Positions 36,409-45,111 of a DNA stretch of 64,000 bases are shown here, piece by piece. The stretch is from assembly GCF_003287895.1 (NCBI RefSeq), contig NZ_CP030280.1, positions 2,796,501 to 2,860,500 on the forward strand, written 5' to 3'. A model generated the notes under the pieces. That model did no database searches. It was not told the DNA's origin and saw only the letters and a program-made list of their open reading frames with translations. The translations under genes and the position numbers were made by a program. The stretch is from Blautia argi (GTDB taxonomy: Bacteria; Bacillota; Clostridia; Lachnospirales; Lachnospiraceae). Numbering within the stretch: the stretch's first letter is position 1; each line of letters opens with the position of its first letter.

Positions 36409-38022
36409 TTACTTTGCAAGATAATCATCGAGGTATTTCTGTTTAATCTCAAGATATTTTTCCAGTCCTAAATCATTCAGTTTCTGAATGTATTCATCCC
36501 ACTGGTCTTCCACTCCACCATTTAAAATCCAGTCTGCCTTTTTCTGTTCTGCATATTGTTTGATATCTGTTTCATATCTTGCCACAGCTTCTGCATCTTC
36601 CTGACTCATAAATACATTTGGATATACCATATCATATTTCATATCTGAAACATAACTTTTCACTGCTTCCATTCGTTCCTGTGCGTCAGAAGGACAAGTT
36701 GTATATACATCATAGTAACTATCTAACACTGCAAGTGGTCCTCCAACCATCTGCTGCACACGAACATCATACGGAGATTCATCTACAATTTCCAAATGCT
36801 TCAGTGTTCCTTCTTCTGTCATCTCGAAAACATTGGATTTTCCCTCTTCACCGTAAGTACCCCAGTTATTCTGTACAGATTGAACAGGGTCATACATTAA
36901 GTCAATCCACTTAGCTGCCAATTCTTGATTTACACATGCACTGGTAATAACACAACGTCCTGTTTGAAAACCTCCATCTGCACTTCCACTCTGGCGAACT
37001 GCATTTACAATACCATCTGGACCTTCTAATGCGGGAAGCGGAATATAATCATCCGGATTCGATGCAATGCTTAAAATATCCCATCCAAAGAACAAACCAT
37101 ATCTTCCATTTTTGCCTTTTGCTGTGTAAGTAGCATAATCCTGTGTATATGCCTCTGGATCAATGAGATTTTCTTCCTGTAATTCGTGTAACCATGCAAT
37201 TCCTTTTTTATATCCTTCGTCAGTTACAGAATAAAGCACTTCGTTCTTTTCATTCACCATAATATGATCTGCATTATCCCCATAACCAAATGCTCCCAGA
37301 ATAAATCCAAGATCTTCATTTCCACCATTGATTCTACAGGACATAGGAATTACTCCTTGTACGTTTCCCGGATTCTTATCTCTAAACGCAATCAGTACCT
37401 TTTTCAAATCTTCAGTGGTTTTGGGAACTTCTAATCCTAATTCATCCAGCCATGTTTTATTAATATACGGCATACCACCAATCGCCTGAATTGCTTCTTT
37501 TCCTACTCCCAGCTGCTCAATCCATGGGAAAGAATAAATATGTCCATCTGGCGCTGTAATCAATTTAGTATATTCAGGATTTTCATCCAAAATTTTTTTC
37601 AGATTCGGCATATAATCCTCAATCATATTCTCCACAGGAACAATCACACCCTGTTTGGCATATTTCAAAAGATCTACGTTTCCCATATCTGCGTTAAATA
37701 CAATGTCTGGAAGTGAATCTTTTTTTGCCAAAGCCAGGTTTCGTTTATCAACAAACTGGTCTTCCACATAACATGTCCAATCAATATCCACATTTGTTTT
37801 TTCCTTAATTCTTTGGAAAATCAACTTTTCTTCTGGATTCTGAGTAGAGATAGCTGCTGCTTTTGTCATCACTTTTAAAGAAGCTGATTCTTCCAATGGA
37901 AATGACACATCAGTCAAGATTTTCTGTTTTTCTTCTCCCTTTTTACCGCATCCTGCTAAAGAAACCAGAGAAACACCTACTAATGCTATACAAATTAATT
38001 TTTGAATTTTTTTATTCTTCAT
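36409..38022 (-). CDS. Sugar ABC transporter substrate-binding lipoprotein
   Basis: 537 residues from MKNKKIQKLI, with GGAGG upstream. The lipoprotein signal LVGVSLVSLAGCGKKG places the lipidated Cys near residue 25. The large size and the context place it with LplA/YtcQ-type extracellular binding proteins for oligosaccharides. It is followed by GH32 and fructokinase and preceded by two permeases, so sucrose or short fructans are the likely cargo. No ATPase is encoded here, so a shared MsmK-type ATPase is probably used. Confidence 0.92.
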   Translation of the reverse strand: MKNKKIQKLICIALVGVSLVSLAGCGKKGEEKQKILTDVSFPLEESASLKVMTKAAAISTQNPEEKLIFQRIKEKTNVDIDWTCYVEDQFVDKRNLALAKKDSLPDIVFNADMGNVDLLKYAKQGVIVPVENMIEDYMPNLKKILDENPEYTKLITAPDGHIYSFPWIEQLGVGKEAIQAIGGMPYINKTWLDELGLEVPKTTEDLKKVLIAFRDKNPGNVQGVIPMSCRINGGNEDLGFILGAFGYGDNADHIMVNEKNEVLYSVTDEGYKKGIAWLHELQEENLIDPEAYTQDYATYTAKGKNGRYGLFFGWDILSIASNPDDYIPLPALEGPDGIVNAVRQSGSADGGFQTGRCVITSACVNQELAAKWIDLMYDPVQSVQNNWGTYGEEGKSNVFEMTEEGTLKHLEIVDESPYDVRVQQMVGGPLAVLDSYYDVYTTCPSDAQERMEAVKSYVSDMKYDMVYPNVFMSQEDAEAVARYETDIKQYAEQKKADWILNGGVEDQWDEYIQKLNDLGLEKYLEIKQKYLDDYLAK

Positions 38023-38047
38023 TTTCAATCTTTTCCTCCACACATTT

Positions 38048-38941
38048 TTAACCTTTTACAGAGCCAACCATAACACCTTTATCAAAATATTTCTGAAAAA
38101 ATGGATACATAAGCAATAATGGCAAACTTGACACTACAATAGTGGCATATTTTAATTGCTCTGCTATTTTTGACATTTCAGCCGCACTTTGAATATCTGC
38201 TACCATACCAGGATCTGGTGTGTTCTGAATCAAAATTGAGCGTAATACGAGCTGCAATGGTTGTAAAGATGCATCCTCCAGATATATCATTGCATCAAAA
38301 TAACTATTCCACATTCCAACAAACTGCCATAAGAAAATAACAGCAATAATAGGTTTACATACCGGAAGCAATATTTTAAAGAAATGAATGACCTCTGAAG
38401 CACCGTCTACTGCTGAAGCCTCTCTTAGCTCTGTTGGCAATGACTGATAATAAGTCCGCACCAGAATGATATTCCACACATTTACTGCTCCTGGCAAAAT
38501 CAATGCCCAAATTGTATCAATCATCCCCAAATTACTAATCAGCAAATAAGTCGGCATTAATCCTCCACCAAAAAACATGGTAATTAAATATACTGTATTA
38601 ATAAATTTTCTTCCTACCAGTTCCTTTTTAGACAGCGGGTATGCTGCGAGCAATGTAATAAAAACAGAAAATGTCGCAAAAATCAAAGAGTAAATCAAAG
38701 AATTTAAAAATCCTCTCCAAATCATTTGATTATCAAACACTCTCTGATATCCACTTAAAGACCATTTAGAAAAATCAAAGGTAATTCCCTGGCTGTTTAA
38801 AACATTAGGATCCATAAAGGAGGCAATCACTACAAAAACCAATGGAATGATAATCAGTAAGACAAATAAACCTAATAACAGATATCCGCTGCCCAGCAAA
38901 ATTTTATCTTTCATTGACAGCTTTGAAAACTTTCTATTCAC
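38048..38941 (-). CDS. Carbohydrate ABC transporter permease (LplC/MalG type)
   Basis: 297 residues, six transmembrane helices. The EAA loop LREASAVDGASEVIHFFKILLPVCKP matches MalG-type permeases, shown by its key segment EASAVDGASE. The C-terminal GVMVGSVKG ending is typical of LplC-like proteins. It pairs with the permease encoded 15 bp upstream. Confidence 0.94.
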   Translation of the reverse strand: MNRKFSKLSMKDKILLGSGYLLLGLFVLLIIIPLVFVVIASFMDPNVLNSQGITFDFSKWSLSGYQRVFDNQMIWRGFLNSLIYSLIFATFSVFITLLAAYPLSKKELVGRKFINTVYLITMFFGGGLMPTYLLISNLGMIDTIWALILPGAVNVWNIILVRTYYQSLPTELREASAVDGASEVIHFFKILLPVCKPIIAVIFLWQFVGMWNSYFDAMIYLEDASLQPLQLVLRSILIQNTPDPGMVADIQSAAEMSKIAEQLKYATIVVSSLPLLLMYPFFQKYFDKGVMVGSVKG

Positions 38942-38956
38942 TTACCACACCTCCTC

Positions 38957-39877
38957 CTATAATCCTTCGCCTTCGTTAAACTTTTTGACAATAGCATTCA
39001 CTAAAACAAGCAAAATTACATTTATGACAGAATTAAACAATCCTACTGCTGTTGAAAAGCTATAATCTCCCATCTGTAAACCTAATTTATATACATATGT
39101 TGGAAGAATTTCAGATGCCGGAAGATTCATGGAGGTCTGTAATGCAAACGCTTTTTCAAAACCAAGGCTCATAATGTTTCCTGCCTGTAAGATAAACTGG
39201 ATTACAATAATTGGTTTAATGGCCGGAATATCTACATTCATAACCTGCTGAAAAATATTTGCCCCATCCATAATTGCCGCTTCTGTTAATTCTGTACTCG
39301 CATTTGCTAATGCTGCAGTGTACATAATGGAAGCCCAGCCTGCACCCTGCCAGATTCCTGACGCAATATAAATAGTCCTGAAAGCCTCAGGCATTGTCAT
39401 GAAATTAATAGATGTCCCTAACAGCTTATTTACTGGTCCTACAGGTGATAAGAAAATAAAAATCATACCACATAATACGATAACAGAAATAAAATTAGGC
39501 GCATACAGAATAAGCTGTATTTTCTTCTGAATCGCTTTTTTTCTAATACGGTTCAGTAATAATGCCAGTATAATCGGTACCGGGAATCCCCACAACAGCC
39601 CGTACACACTAACCTTTAACGTATTCACCAGATAGTTCATAAAATCCGGCGAAGAAAGGAATCTTTGAAAATGTTCAAGTCCAACCCATGCACTACCAAA
39701 AATCCCCTGCATGGGATTATAATCTTCAAAAGCAATCAAGATTCCACCCATAGGAATATACTTAAAAATAATCGTCAGCAAAAATGCGGGTAATGTGAAT
39801 ATCACATATAATTGCCAGTTCTGTCTTATGTATTTCCATTTACAATTACGCTTGGCCCGGCTTACTTTCTTTTGCAT
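38957..39877 (-). CDS. Carbohydrate ABC transporter permease (LplB/MalF type)
   Basis: 306 residues, six transmembrane helices after a basic N-terminus (KRNCKWKYIRQNWQLY). The EAA loop is at TEAAIMDGANIFQQVMNVDIP. LplB-like proteins form a heterodimer with the LplC-type permease, which follows. It is the first gene of the sucrose/fructan operon; the 307-bp region upstream separates it from the divergent LacI regulator. Confidence 0.94.
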   Translation of the reverse strand: MQKKVSRAKRNCKWKYIRQNWQLYVIFTLPAFLLTIIFKYIPMGGILIAFEDYNPMQGIFGSAWVGLEHFQRFLSSPDFMNYLVNTLKVSVYGLLWGFPVPIILALLLNRIRKKAIQKKIQLILYAPNFISVIVLCGMIFIFLSPVGPVNKLLGTSINFMTMPEAFRTIYIASGIWQGAGWASIMYTAALANASTELTEAAIMDGANIFQQVMNVDIPAIKPIIVIQFILQAGNIMSLGFEKAFALQTSMNLPASEILPTYVYKLGLQMGDYSFSTAVGLFNSVINVILLVLVNAIVKKFNEGEGL

Positions 39878-40019
39878 AGTATAAACATCTCCTCCTTTTA
39901 CATTTGCACACTAAATTGTTTCTTTTGAATAATTTTTGTGCATAATCACTACTTGTTTTGGAATTCCAATTCATTTTGTAGTTGTATATTAACACATAGT
40001 CTTTCATGTGTCAATATAT

Positions 40020-40070
40020 TTTGCACCTTTTATTTATGTATTTGCACATTTATTATATGTGCATTTGCAC
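40020..40070. promoter_or_regulatory. Triple TTTGCAC direct repeat in the lplB/lacI intergenic region
   Basis: TTTGCAC occurs at 40020-40026, 40041-40047 and 40064-40070, about two helical turns apart. The second forms TGCACAT-N7-ATGTGCA with the reverse motif ending at 40063. A further inverted pair (ACACAT/ATGTGT) lies just upstream. These are candidate operators for the adjacent LacI protein. Confidence 0.5.
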
Positions 40071-40183
40071 CTATATTTATATTTCAAAACATATCTTACA
40101 CTTTGATTTATTTTTAAAGTTTACATTTGACACTTTTATTATTTTGGTTTATTATTCAAATATCACTATAAAGGAGACTATAT

Positions 40184-41254
40184 ATGAAAAAAAGAATTAC
40201 CATTCAAGATATAGCAGACGCATTAGGATTATCCCGCAACACAATTTCAAAGGCTTTAAATGGTACTGGATGTGTTGCTTCAGATACAAAAGATTTAATA
40301 TTCCAAAAAGCTACCGAATTAGGATATAAACAGTTCAGCCTGTTACAGGATGCAGAATATGAATGTGATAAAACAATTACAAACCGCGAGATTGCTTTAT
40401 TCACAAAATCTGTTCCCGGTTCCCAGTATCTAAGCTCTACATTACTGGATTCTTTCCAAAAAAAAATCAGCGCTCTGGGTTACCGGCTAACTATTTATGT
40501 ACTCCGTGACACCATAATTTCTTCCTGTTCTCTCCCTGAAAATTTTAATGCAGATTCCACAGATGCCATTTTAATTCTGGAGTTATTTGATGAAACATAC
40601 ACTAATTTCTTATGCAATCTTGAAACGCCAACTTTATTTGTAGATTCCTTTGCGAATCCCCAAAATAAAACCATCGCTTCTGATATCCTATATATGGAAA
40701 ACAAAAGCAGCACTTACCATTTAATTACACACCTTTTAAACACAGGATGCAAAAAAATAGGTTATGTTGGGGATTATTTACATTGCCAGTCCTTTTTTGA
40801 AAGATGGTACGGATACAAAGAAGCAATGCACACAAATTCTTGCAGTAATTACAAAGACTTTTGCATTCTTGAGAATGACTCTTCGCCATATAATAATCCT
40901 TCCTGGCTGGCCTCTAAAATCCAGTCCCTAAAGGAATTGCCCGATGCATTCTTCTGTGCTAATGATTTCCTTGCAATATGTACAATAAAAGCGCTAAAAT
41001 CATTGAATTACAAGCTACCAGATGATATAAAAGTTGCCGGCTTTGATGATTCTCCCGAATCACAAATTGTTGAACCTCAATTAACAACCATATCTATAAA
41101 AGGAAAGGATATGGGCTATATCGCAACAAATCTATTATTAAACAGAATCAAATATCCTGATTCCCCTTTTACTGTTACTTATACACACACAGATATTATT
41201 TTACCGCGCTTCCACAAAAACTATACCTTAAACACGAAAATGCCTCTTGTCTAA
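40184..41254 (+). CDS. LacI family transcriptional regulator
   Basis: 356 residues. The N-terminal helix-turn-helix (ITIQDIADALGLSRNTISKALNGTG) and hinge are followed by a periplasmic-binding-like sensor domain (CKKIGYVGDYLHCQSFFERWYGY, FFCANDFLA, VAGFDDSPES). An AAAGGAG site precedes the ATG. It is divergent from the sucrose/fructan operon and is its likely sugar-responsive repressor. Confidence 0.93.
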   Translation: MKKRITIQDIADALGLSRNTISKALNGTGCVASDTKDLIFQKATELGYKQFSLLQDAEYECDKTITNREIALFTKSVPGSQYLSSTLLDSFQKKISALGYRLTIYVLRDTIISSCSLPENFNADSTDAILILELFDETYTNFLCNLETPTLFVDSFANPQNKTIASDILYMENKSSTYHLITHLLNTGCKKIGYVGDYLHCQSFFERWYGYKEAMHTNSCSNYKDFCILENDSSPYNNPSWLASKIQSLKELPDAFFCANDFLAICTIKALKSLNYKLPDDIKVAGFDDSPESQIVEPQLTTISIKGKDMGYIATNLLLNRIKYPDSPFTVTYTHTDIILPRFHKNYTLNTKMPLV

Positions 41255-41280
41255 AATCATTTAAACCAACAAAAAACATC

Positions 41281-41334
41281 AAAAGGATTTCTTGCCTACT
41301 CTTCCTTCGTGTATGGACAAGAAATCCTCTTTTA
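41281..41334. terminator. Bidirectional terminator between lacI and MFS genes
   Basis: AGGATTTCTTG (41284-41294) pairs with CAAGAAATCCT (41318-41328), with an A run on the left and a T run on the right. It serves two convergent genes. Confidence 0.8.
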
Positions 41335-42528
41335 TGCCATGTATTTTCTTTCCTCTTGTACTTTCTTGCATAAAAAAATCCCAATCATTAAAAGAACAGG
41401 GAATATCATAGCCATAAAAATTCCCACCTTTAAATTCTCTCCCGCCAGACTGGCAACACCTCCTACCAAAGCAGGACCTCCGGAGCACCCCAAATCACCT
41501 CCTAATGCCAGCAGAGCAAACATGGCAGTTCCTCCTCTTGGCAAAGCCCTGGCCGCCTTACTGAATGTACCGGGCCACATAATTCCAACAGACAGTCCGC
41601 AGACCGCGCAGGAAAGCAGGCTAACTACCGGAACAGGACTAAGCGAAATCCCCATATAGGAAGCAACGCAAAGCACACAGCTTATTCTCATAAAATGATC
41701 CAGAGAAATCCGCTCTCCGTATTTCCCGTAAAATACTCTGGACACCCCCATAAGAACTGCAAAAGCCATAGGTCCCGCCAAATCTCCCGCAGTTTTGGAA
41801 ATCCCCAGCCCTTTCTCCGCAAAGGTAGACGCCCACTGGCTTACCGCCTGTTCACTGGCACCTGCACAAATCATCATAAGCAGCAATATCCAAAAAATCT
41901 TCATTCCAAATAATTCTTTAAGATGCAGCCCGGTTTCTCCCTCTTTTATTAAGGAAACCATAGGAACTCTGGTAAACACAAAAGCATTTGCCAGCGGAAG
42001 CAATGCCCATATTACTGCCAGAACCTTCCAGTTTTCGATTCCGAAAAAACAAAAAAACAGGGTGGACAGCAATACCACACCTACATGTCCCCAACAATAA
42101 AAAGAATGGAGCATGCTCATGGCTTTTTCTTTATTATCAGAAGGACATGCTTCTACCACTGGGCTTACCAGCACCTCCAAAAGACCGCCTCCAATGGCAT
42201 ACACCATTACGCCAATCAAAATACCTGCAAAGGCTGAAGGCAAAATTTCCGGTAATATTGGCAGCAGAAGAAGTCCTGATGCAGAAAACACATGCGCCAT
42301 TACCATGGATATCCGATACCCGATTTTGTCTACAAAACCTACTGCAAACAAATCTACCAAAAGCTGTACTCCGAAATTAAAAGTCACCAGAATTGTAATC
42401 TGGGAAAGAGGAATCTGATAGCTTTGCTGAAAGGTTAAAAATAACAAAGGAACAAAGTTATTTACAATGGCCTGTACAATGTACGCAAGAAAGCAGGCAG
42501 TAATGGTTCTATCGTATCTATTCTTCAT
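41332..42528 (-). CDS. MFS transporter
   Basis: 398 residues with about twelve transmembrane helices in two halves. The A-motif-like FAVGFVDKIGYRISM follows helix 2, and a long central loop divides the halves. The overall look is that of the sugar/fucose permease-like MFS group, but the substrate cannot be told. It converges with the LacI gene and has its own upstream region, so it is probably not part of the fructan operon. Confidence 0.88.
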   Translation of the reverse strand: MKNRYDRTITACFLAYIVQAIVNNFVPLLFLTFQQSYQIPLSQITILVTFNFGVQLLVDLFAVGFVDKIGYRISMVMAHVFSASGLLLLPILPEILPSAFAGILIGVMVYAIGGGLLEVLVSPVVEACPSDNKEKAMSMLHSFYCWGHVGVVLLSTLFFCFFGIENWKVLAVIWALLPLANAFVFTRVPMVSLIKEGETGLHLKELFGMKIFWILLLMMICAGASEQAVSQWASTFAEKGLGISKTAGDLAGPMAFAVLMGVSRVFYGKYGERISLDHFMRISCVLCVASYMGISLSPVPVVSLLSCAVCGLSVGIMWPGTFSKAARALPRGGTAMFALLALGGDLGCSGGPALVGGVASLAGENLKVGIFMAMIFPVLLMIGIFLCKKVQEERKYMA

Positions 42529-42612
42529 GCTTCTCTCTCTTTCTTATTTTATTCCATTGAATTATACCCTAATTTATATGTAAAAGAAAAGACTTTTGTA
42601 TGTGAAAAGTAT

Positions 42613-42641
42613 TTGACAAAATCGAAATAATATCATAAAAT
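42613..42641 (+). promoter_or_regulatory. SigA-type promoter for tRNA-Leu
   Basis: TTGACA (42613-42618), a 17-bp spacer and TAAAAT (42636-42641) lie 22 bp before the tRNA. Confidence 0.6.
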
Positions 42642-42663
42642 TATAGTGTTTGAGATTCCATAC

Positions 42664-42744
42664 GCGGATATGGCGGAATTGGCAGACGCGCCAGATTTAG
42701 GTTCTGGTGTCCACGACGTGCAGGTTCAAGTCCTGTTATCCGCA
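42664..42744 (+). tRNA. tRNA-Leu (TAG)
   Basis: Acceptor GCGGATA pairs with TATCCGC. The anticodon TAG lies in ATTTAGGT, and the variable arm (TGTCCACGACGTG) is long. CCA is not encoded. Confidence 0.95.
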
Positions 42745-43043
42745 GACTGAAACGGCAGAAAGCGCATAGGGAAAGCGTTTTCTGCCGTTCTTTTTACAGC
42801 AATATGGATTTTATTTATCGAATTGCACCTCCTGATAATATATTCCACAGCATCGCATACATACACATATACAGTAGAGATATCCCGTTCTCCAATGGCA
42901 TATTCTCCCTCAGTTCCCACAAAGCTTCCCGGTGAAAGGGGATTTCCTTCTGCATCAAACACAACTGCCGCATACCTTGATTCCGGGTCGTTTATATTAA
43001 GAGAAATCTCAAAAGGTGTTTTTGTCACAGAGCGCATTTCCAT
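42726..43043 (-). pseudogene. Gene fragment of unknown family, truncated next to tRNA-Leu
   Basis: A 105-codon open frame. Its N-terminal two thirds look like a real folded segment (FEISLNINDPESRYAAVVFD, ISTVYVYVCDAVEYI). The last part reads through the tRNA terminator and into the tRNA gene on the opposite strand, so its end is accidental. No ribosome site is seen. It directly abuts the hairpin repeat copy B. It may be the 3' remnant of a larger secreted or surface protein gene; I cannot name the family. Confidence 0.45.
42751..42795 (+). terminator. Terminator after tRNA-Leu
   Basis: AACGGCAGAAA (42751-42761) pairs with TTTCTGCCGTT (42778-42789 region), with inner pairing AGCGC/GCG, followed by CTTTTT. 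Confidence 0.85.
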
Positions 43044-43109
43044 TCCGCCGCAGTGGAATCCTCGCGAAGCGTTTTTGCTTTATAGGAAACGAACTTTCCT
43101 ATAAAGAAC
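43039..43109. repeat. Dispersed hairpin repeat, copy B
   Basis: The head TCCATTCCGCCGCAGTGG is followed by a perfect 12-bp inverted repeat CTTTATAGGAAA (43078-43089) and TTTCCTATAAAG (43095-43106). It aligns along its length with copy A at 8788-8859. Both stems keep the core TATARGAAA/TTTCCTATA, while the flanking stem bases differ. Confidence 0.6.
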
Positions 43110-43161
43110 AAAAAAATAGCCCAAATTCTTATATTCTAAGAATTTGAACTTCTTTCTTTAG

Positions 43162-43234
43162 TGAAGCATCGGGGATTCGAACCCCGGACAACTTGATTAA
43201 AAGTCAAGTGCTCTACCGACTGAGCTAATGCTCC
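43162..43234 (-). tRNA. tRNA-Lys (TTT)
   Basis: Acceptor GGAGCAT pairs with ATGCTTC (one G-T). The anticodon TTT sits in ACTTTTAAT. Standard D- and T-arms. It is the last gene of a six-tRNA array. CCA is not encoded. Confidence 0.95.
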
Positions 43235-43249
43235 ATATATAATATTAAA

Positions 43250-43321
43250 CTGGGCTAGCTGGATTCGAACCAGCGAGTGCAGGAGTCAAAGTCCTGTGCC
43301 TTACCGCTTGGCGATAGCCCA
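43250..43321 (-). tRNA. tRNA-Gln (TTG)
   Basis: Acceptor TGGGCTA pairs with TAGCCCA. The anticodon TTG sits in ACTTTGACT. The discriminator is G, as expected for tRNA-Gln. Confidence 0.95.
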
Positions 43322-43340
43322 AGACCGCCTTACGGCTAAA

Positions 43341-43415
43341 GGTGGATAAAGGGATTCGAACCCTTGGCCTCCAGAGCCACAATCTGGCGCGCTAACCAAC
43401 TGCGCTATACCCACC
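43341..43415 (-). tRNA. tRNA-His (GTG)
   Basis: The anticodon GTG sits in ATTGTGGC. The extra 5' G (position -1) pairs with the C discriminator, the histidine identity mark. Acceptor GTGGGTA pairs with TATCCAC. Confidence 0.95.
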
Positions 43416-43434
43416 ATATGCATTTGTATGCAAA

Positions 43435-43508
<74 letters not shown>

Positions 43509-43531
43509 ATCTCATGAAGAAGCTTCATGAA

Positions 43532-43602
43532 AGCGGGTGATGGGAATCGAACCCACATATCCAGCTTGGAAGGCTGGTGTTCTACCACTGAACTACACCC
43601 GC
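43532..43602 (-). tRNA. tRNA-Gly (TCC)
   Basis: Acceptor GCGGGTG pairs with CACCCGC. The anticodon TCC sits in CTTCCAAG. Confidence 0.95.
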
Positions 43603-43630
43603 ATAATCAAGTGTTTCTTATTTGAAACAG

Positions 43631-43705
43631 TCGGGGTGACAGGATTCGAACCTGCGACCTCCTGGTCCCAAACCAGGCGCTCTAGCCAAGCTGAGCCACA
43701 CCCCG
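43631..43705 (-). tRNA. tRNA-Pro (TGG)
   Basis: Acceptor CGGGGTG pairs with CACCCCG. The anticodon TGG sits in TTTGGGA. It is the first gene of the Pro-Gly-Arg-His-Gln-Lys array and a likely ligand of the proS T-box. Confidence 0.95.
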
Positions 43706-43993
43706 AAGTGTGTTGTTTCTTGTCTTCCGAACTCTCTTGCCCGGCGACGAAATATAATATACCATGACCTTCCAGAAAAGTCAACACCTTTTTTAAAATT
43801 TTTTCAACTTTTTTTTACAGGTTTATTGAAGCGTAAAACTCCACCTGCATATAGAAATTACTCCCGCAAAAACGTTTGATAAATTGCAGACTGATTTTTC
43901 GCCTGCCGGGAAATCTTTATATTCTCAAATGTCTTTATAAAATTTCCCGGTAAGCGCCTTTCTTCTGCAATGATGCAACTCCCTCCGACAGGC

Positions 43994-44473
43994 CTACAGA
44001 TAATGAATGGTATAGTGTGCTTTTCCCTGTCTGTCGATTTCCATAATAAGAAAACTGGGTTTGCGTCCCAACTGTCTTGGATAAGACAGACTTCCTGGAT
44101 TCAGCACCGTCAGATTTTCCTCGATTTCAAGATCCGGACGGTGGGTATGTCCATACATTACAATATCAATTTTTCGAAGCAAAGCCTCTTCCTTCAAACG
44201 GTCTGTGCCCACAGAAACACCATAATAATGCCCATGGGTAATCAAAATATGGTATTCTCCAATCCAGAATTCCTCTTCTCTTGGCAAATCCGAGAAAAAG
44301 TCATTATTTCCTGCCACCATATGTACCGGACAGCCTGCAATAACTTCTATGTAATCCTCCTGCCCTTCCACATCTCCCAGATGAATCAGGTGATCAAAAG
44401 GCCCATCTGTTTCCAGAACCCTTTCCAGATTGCTGGAATGCCCATGGGTATCGCTGACAATTAATATTTTCAT
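43994..44473 (-). CDS. YfcE-type metallophosphodiesterase
   Basis: 159 residues, a small calcineurin-like phosphoesterase. Metal-binding boxes are in order: SDTHGH (residues 7-12), HLGDVEG, VAGNNDF, ITHGHYY and YGHTHRP. The MJ0936/YfcE group hydrolyses phosphodiesters; the natural substrate is unknown. It is the last gene of a run (YfcE-type, THUMP methyltransferase, rdgB, this gene) with close spacing. Confidence 0.92.
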   Translation of the reverse strand: MKILIVSDTHGHSSNLERVLETDGPFDHLIHLGDVEGQEDYIEVIAGCPVHMVAGNNDFFSDLPREEEFWIGEYHILITHGHYYGVSVGTDRLKEEALLRKIDIVMYGHTHRPDLEIEENLTVLNPGSLSYPRQLGRKPSFLIMEIDRQGKAHYTIHYL

Positions 44474-44511
44474 ATTGTTTTATCCTTCTTTTCCTAATAC
44501 ACTTTTCAGCA

Positions 44512-45111
44512 TCAAAGCAAATGCTCTTTCTCCAGAAGTTCTTTCATCTTACGCAGGGCATTTCCTCTGTGGCTGAGGCTGTTTTTCTCTTCCGGCGGAA
44601 GTTCTGCGGTACTTACCCCTCTGTCCGGCAGATAAAAAATGGGGTCGTATCCAAAGCCATTCTCGCCCCGCTCTTCATATCCAATCATGCCTTCCACAGT
44701 TCCTCTTACCACCAGCTCTTTTCCGTTTGGGAAAACAGCCGCAATGGCACACACAAAACGGGCTGTTCGCTGTTCGTCCGGTACCCCCTCCAACCTGTCG
44801 ATTAAATTCTGATTTTTTATACGGTAAGAGGTATCCTCTCCCATATAACGCGCAGAATAAATTCCTGGCTCTCCATTTAAGTAATCAATTTCCAGACCGG
44901 AATCATCAGCAAGAACCATTTCCCCTGCCAGACGACAAACCTCTCTTGCCTTAATCAGCGCATTCTCCTCAAAGCTTGTTCCGTCCTCCTCAATGTCTGC
45001 AGAAATCCCTGCCTGCTTCATAGAAAGAATTTCCAGGGGTAAATCTCCCAGAATTTCTCTGATTTCTTTCATTTTGTTTTCATTTCCGGTTGCAAAAATC
45101 ATTCTTTTCAT
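44512..45111 (-). CDS. rdgB: XTP/dITP diphosphatase (RdgB/HAM1)
   Basis: 199 residues. The N-terminal ATGNENKMKEI substrate motif, the catalytic LADDSGLEIDYLNGEPGIYSARY region and C-terminal GFGYDPIF and SHRGNALRKM are intact. It removes deaminated purine nucleotides (ITP, XTP) from the pool. It overlaps the methyltransferase gene by 4 bp. Confidence 0.96.
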   Translation of the reverse strand: MKRMIFATGNENKMKEIREILGDLPLEILSMKQAGISADIEEDGTSFEENALIKAREVCRLAGEMVLADDSGLEIDYLNGEPGIYSARYMGEDTSYRIKNQNLIDRLEGVPDEQRTARFVCAIAAVFPNGKELVVRGTVEGMIGYEERGENGFGYDPIFYLPDRGVSTAELPPEEKNSLSHRGNALRKMKELLEKEHLL

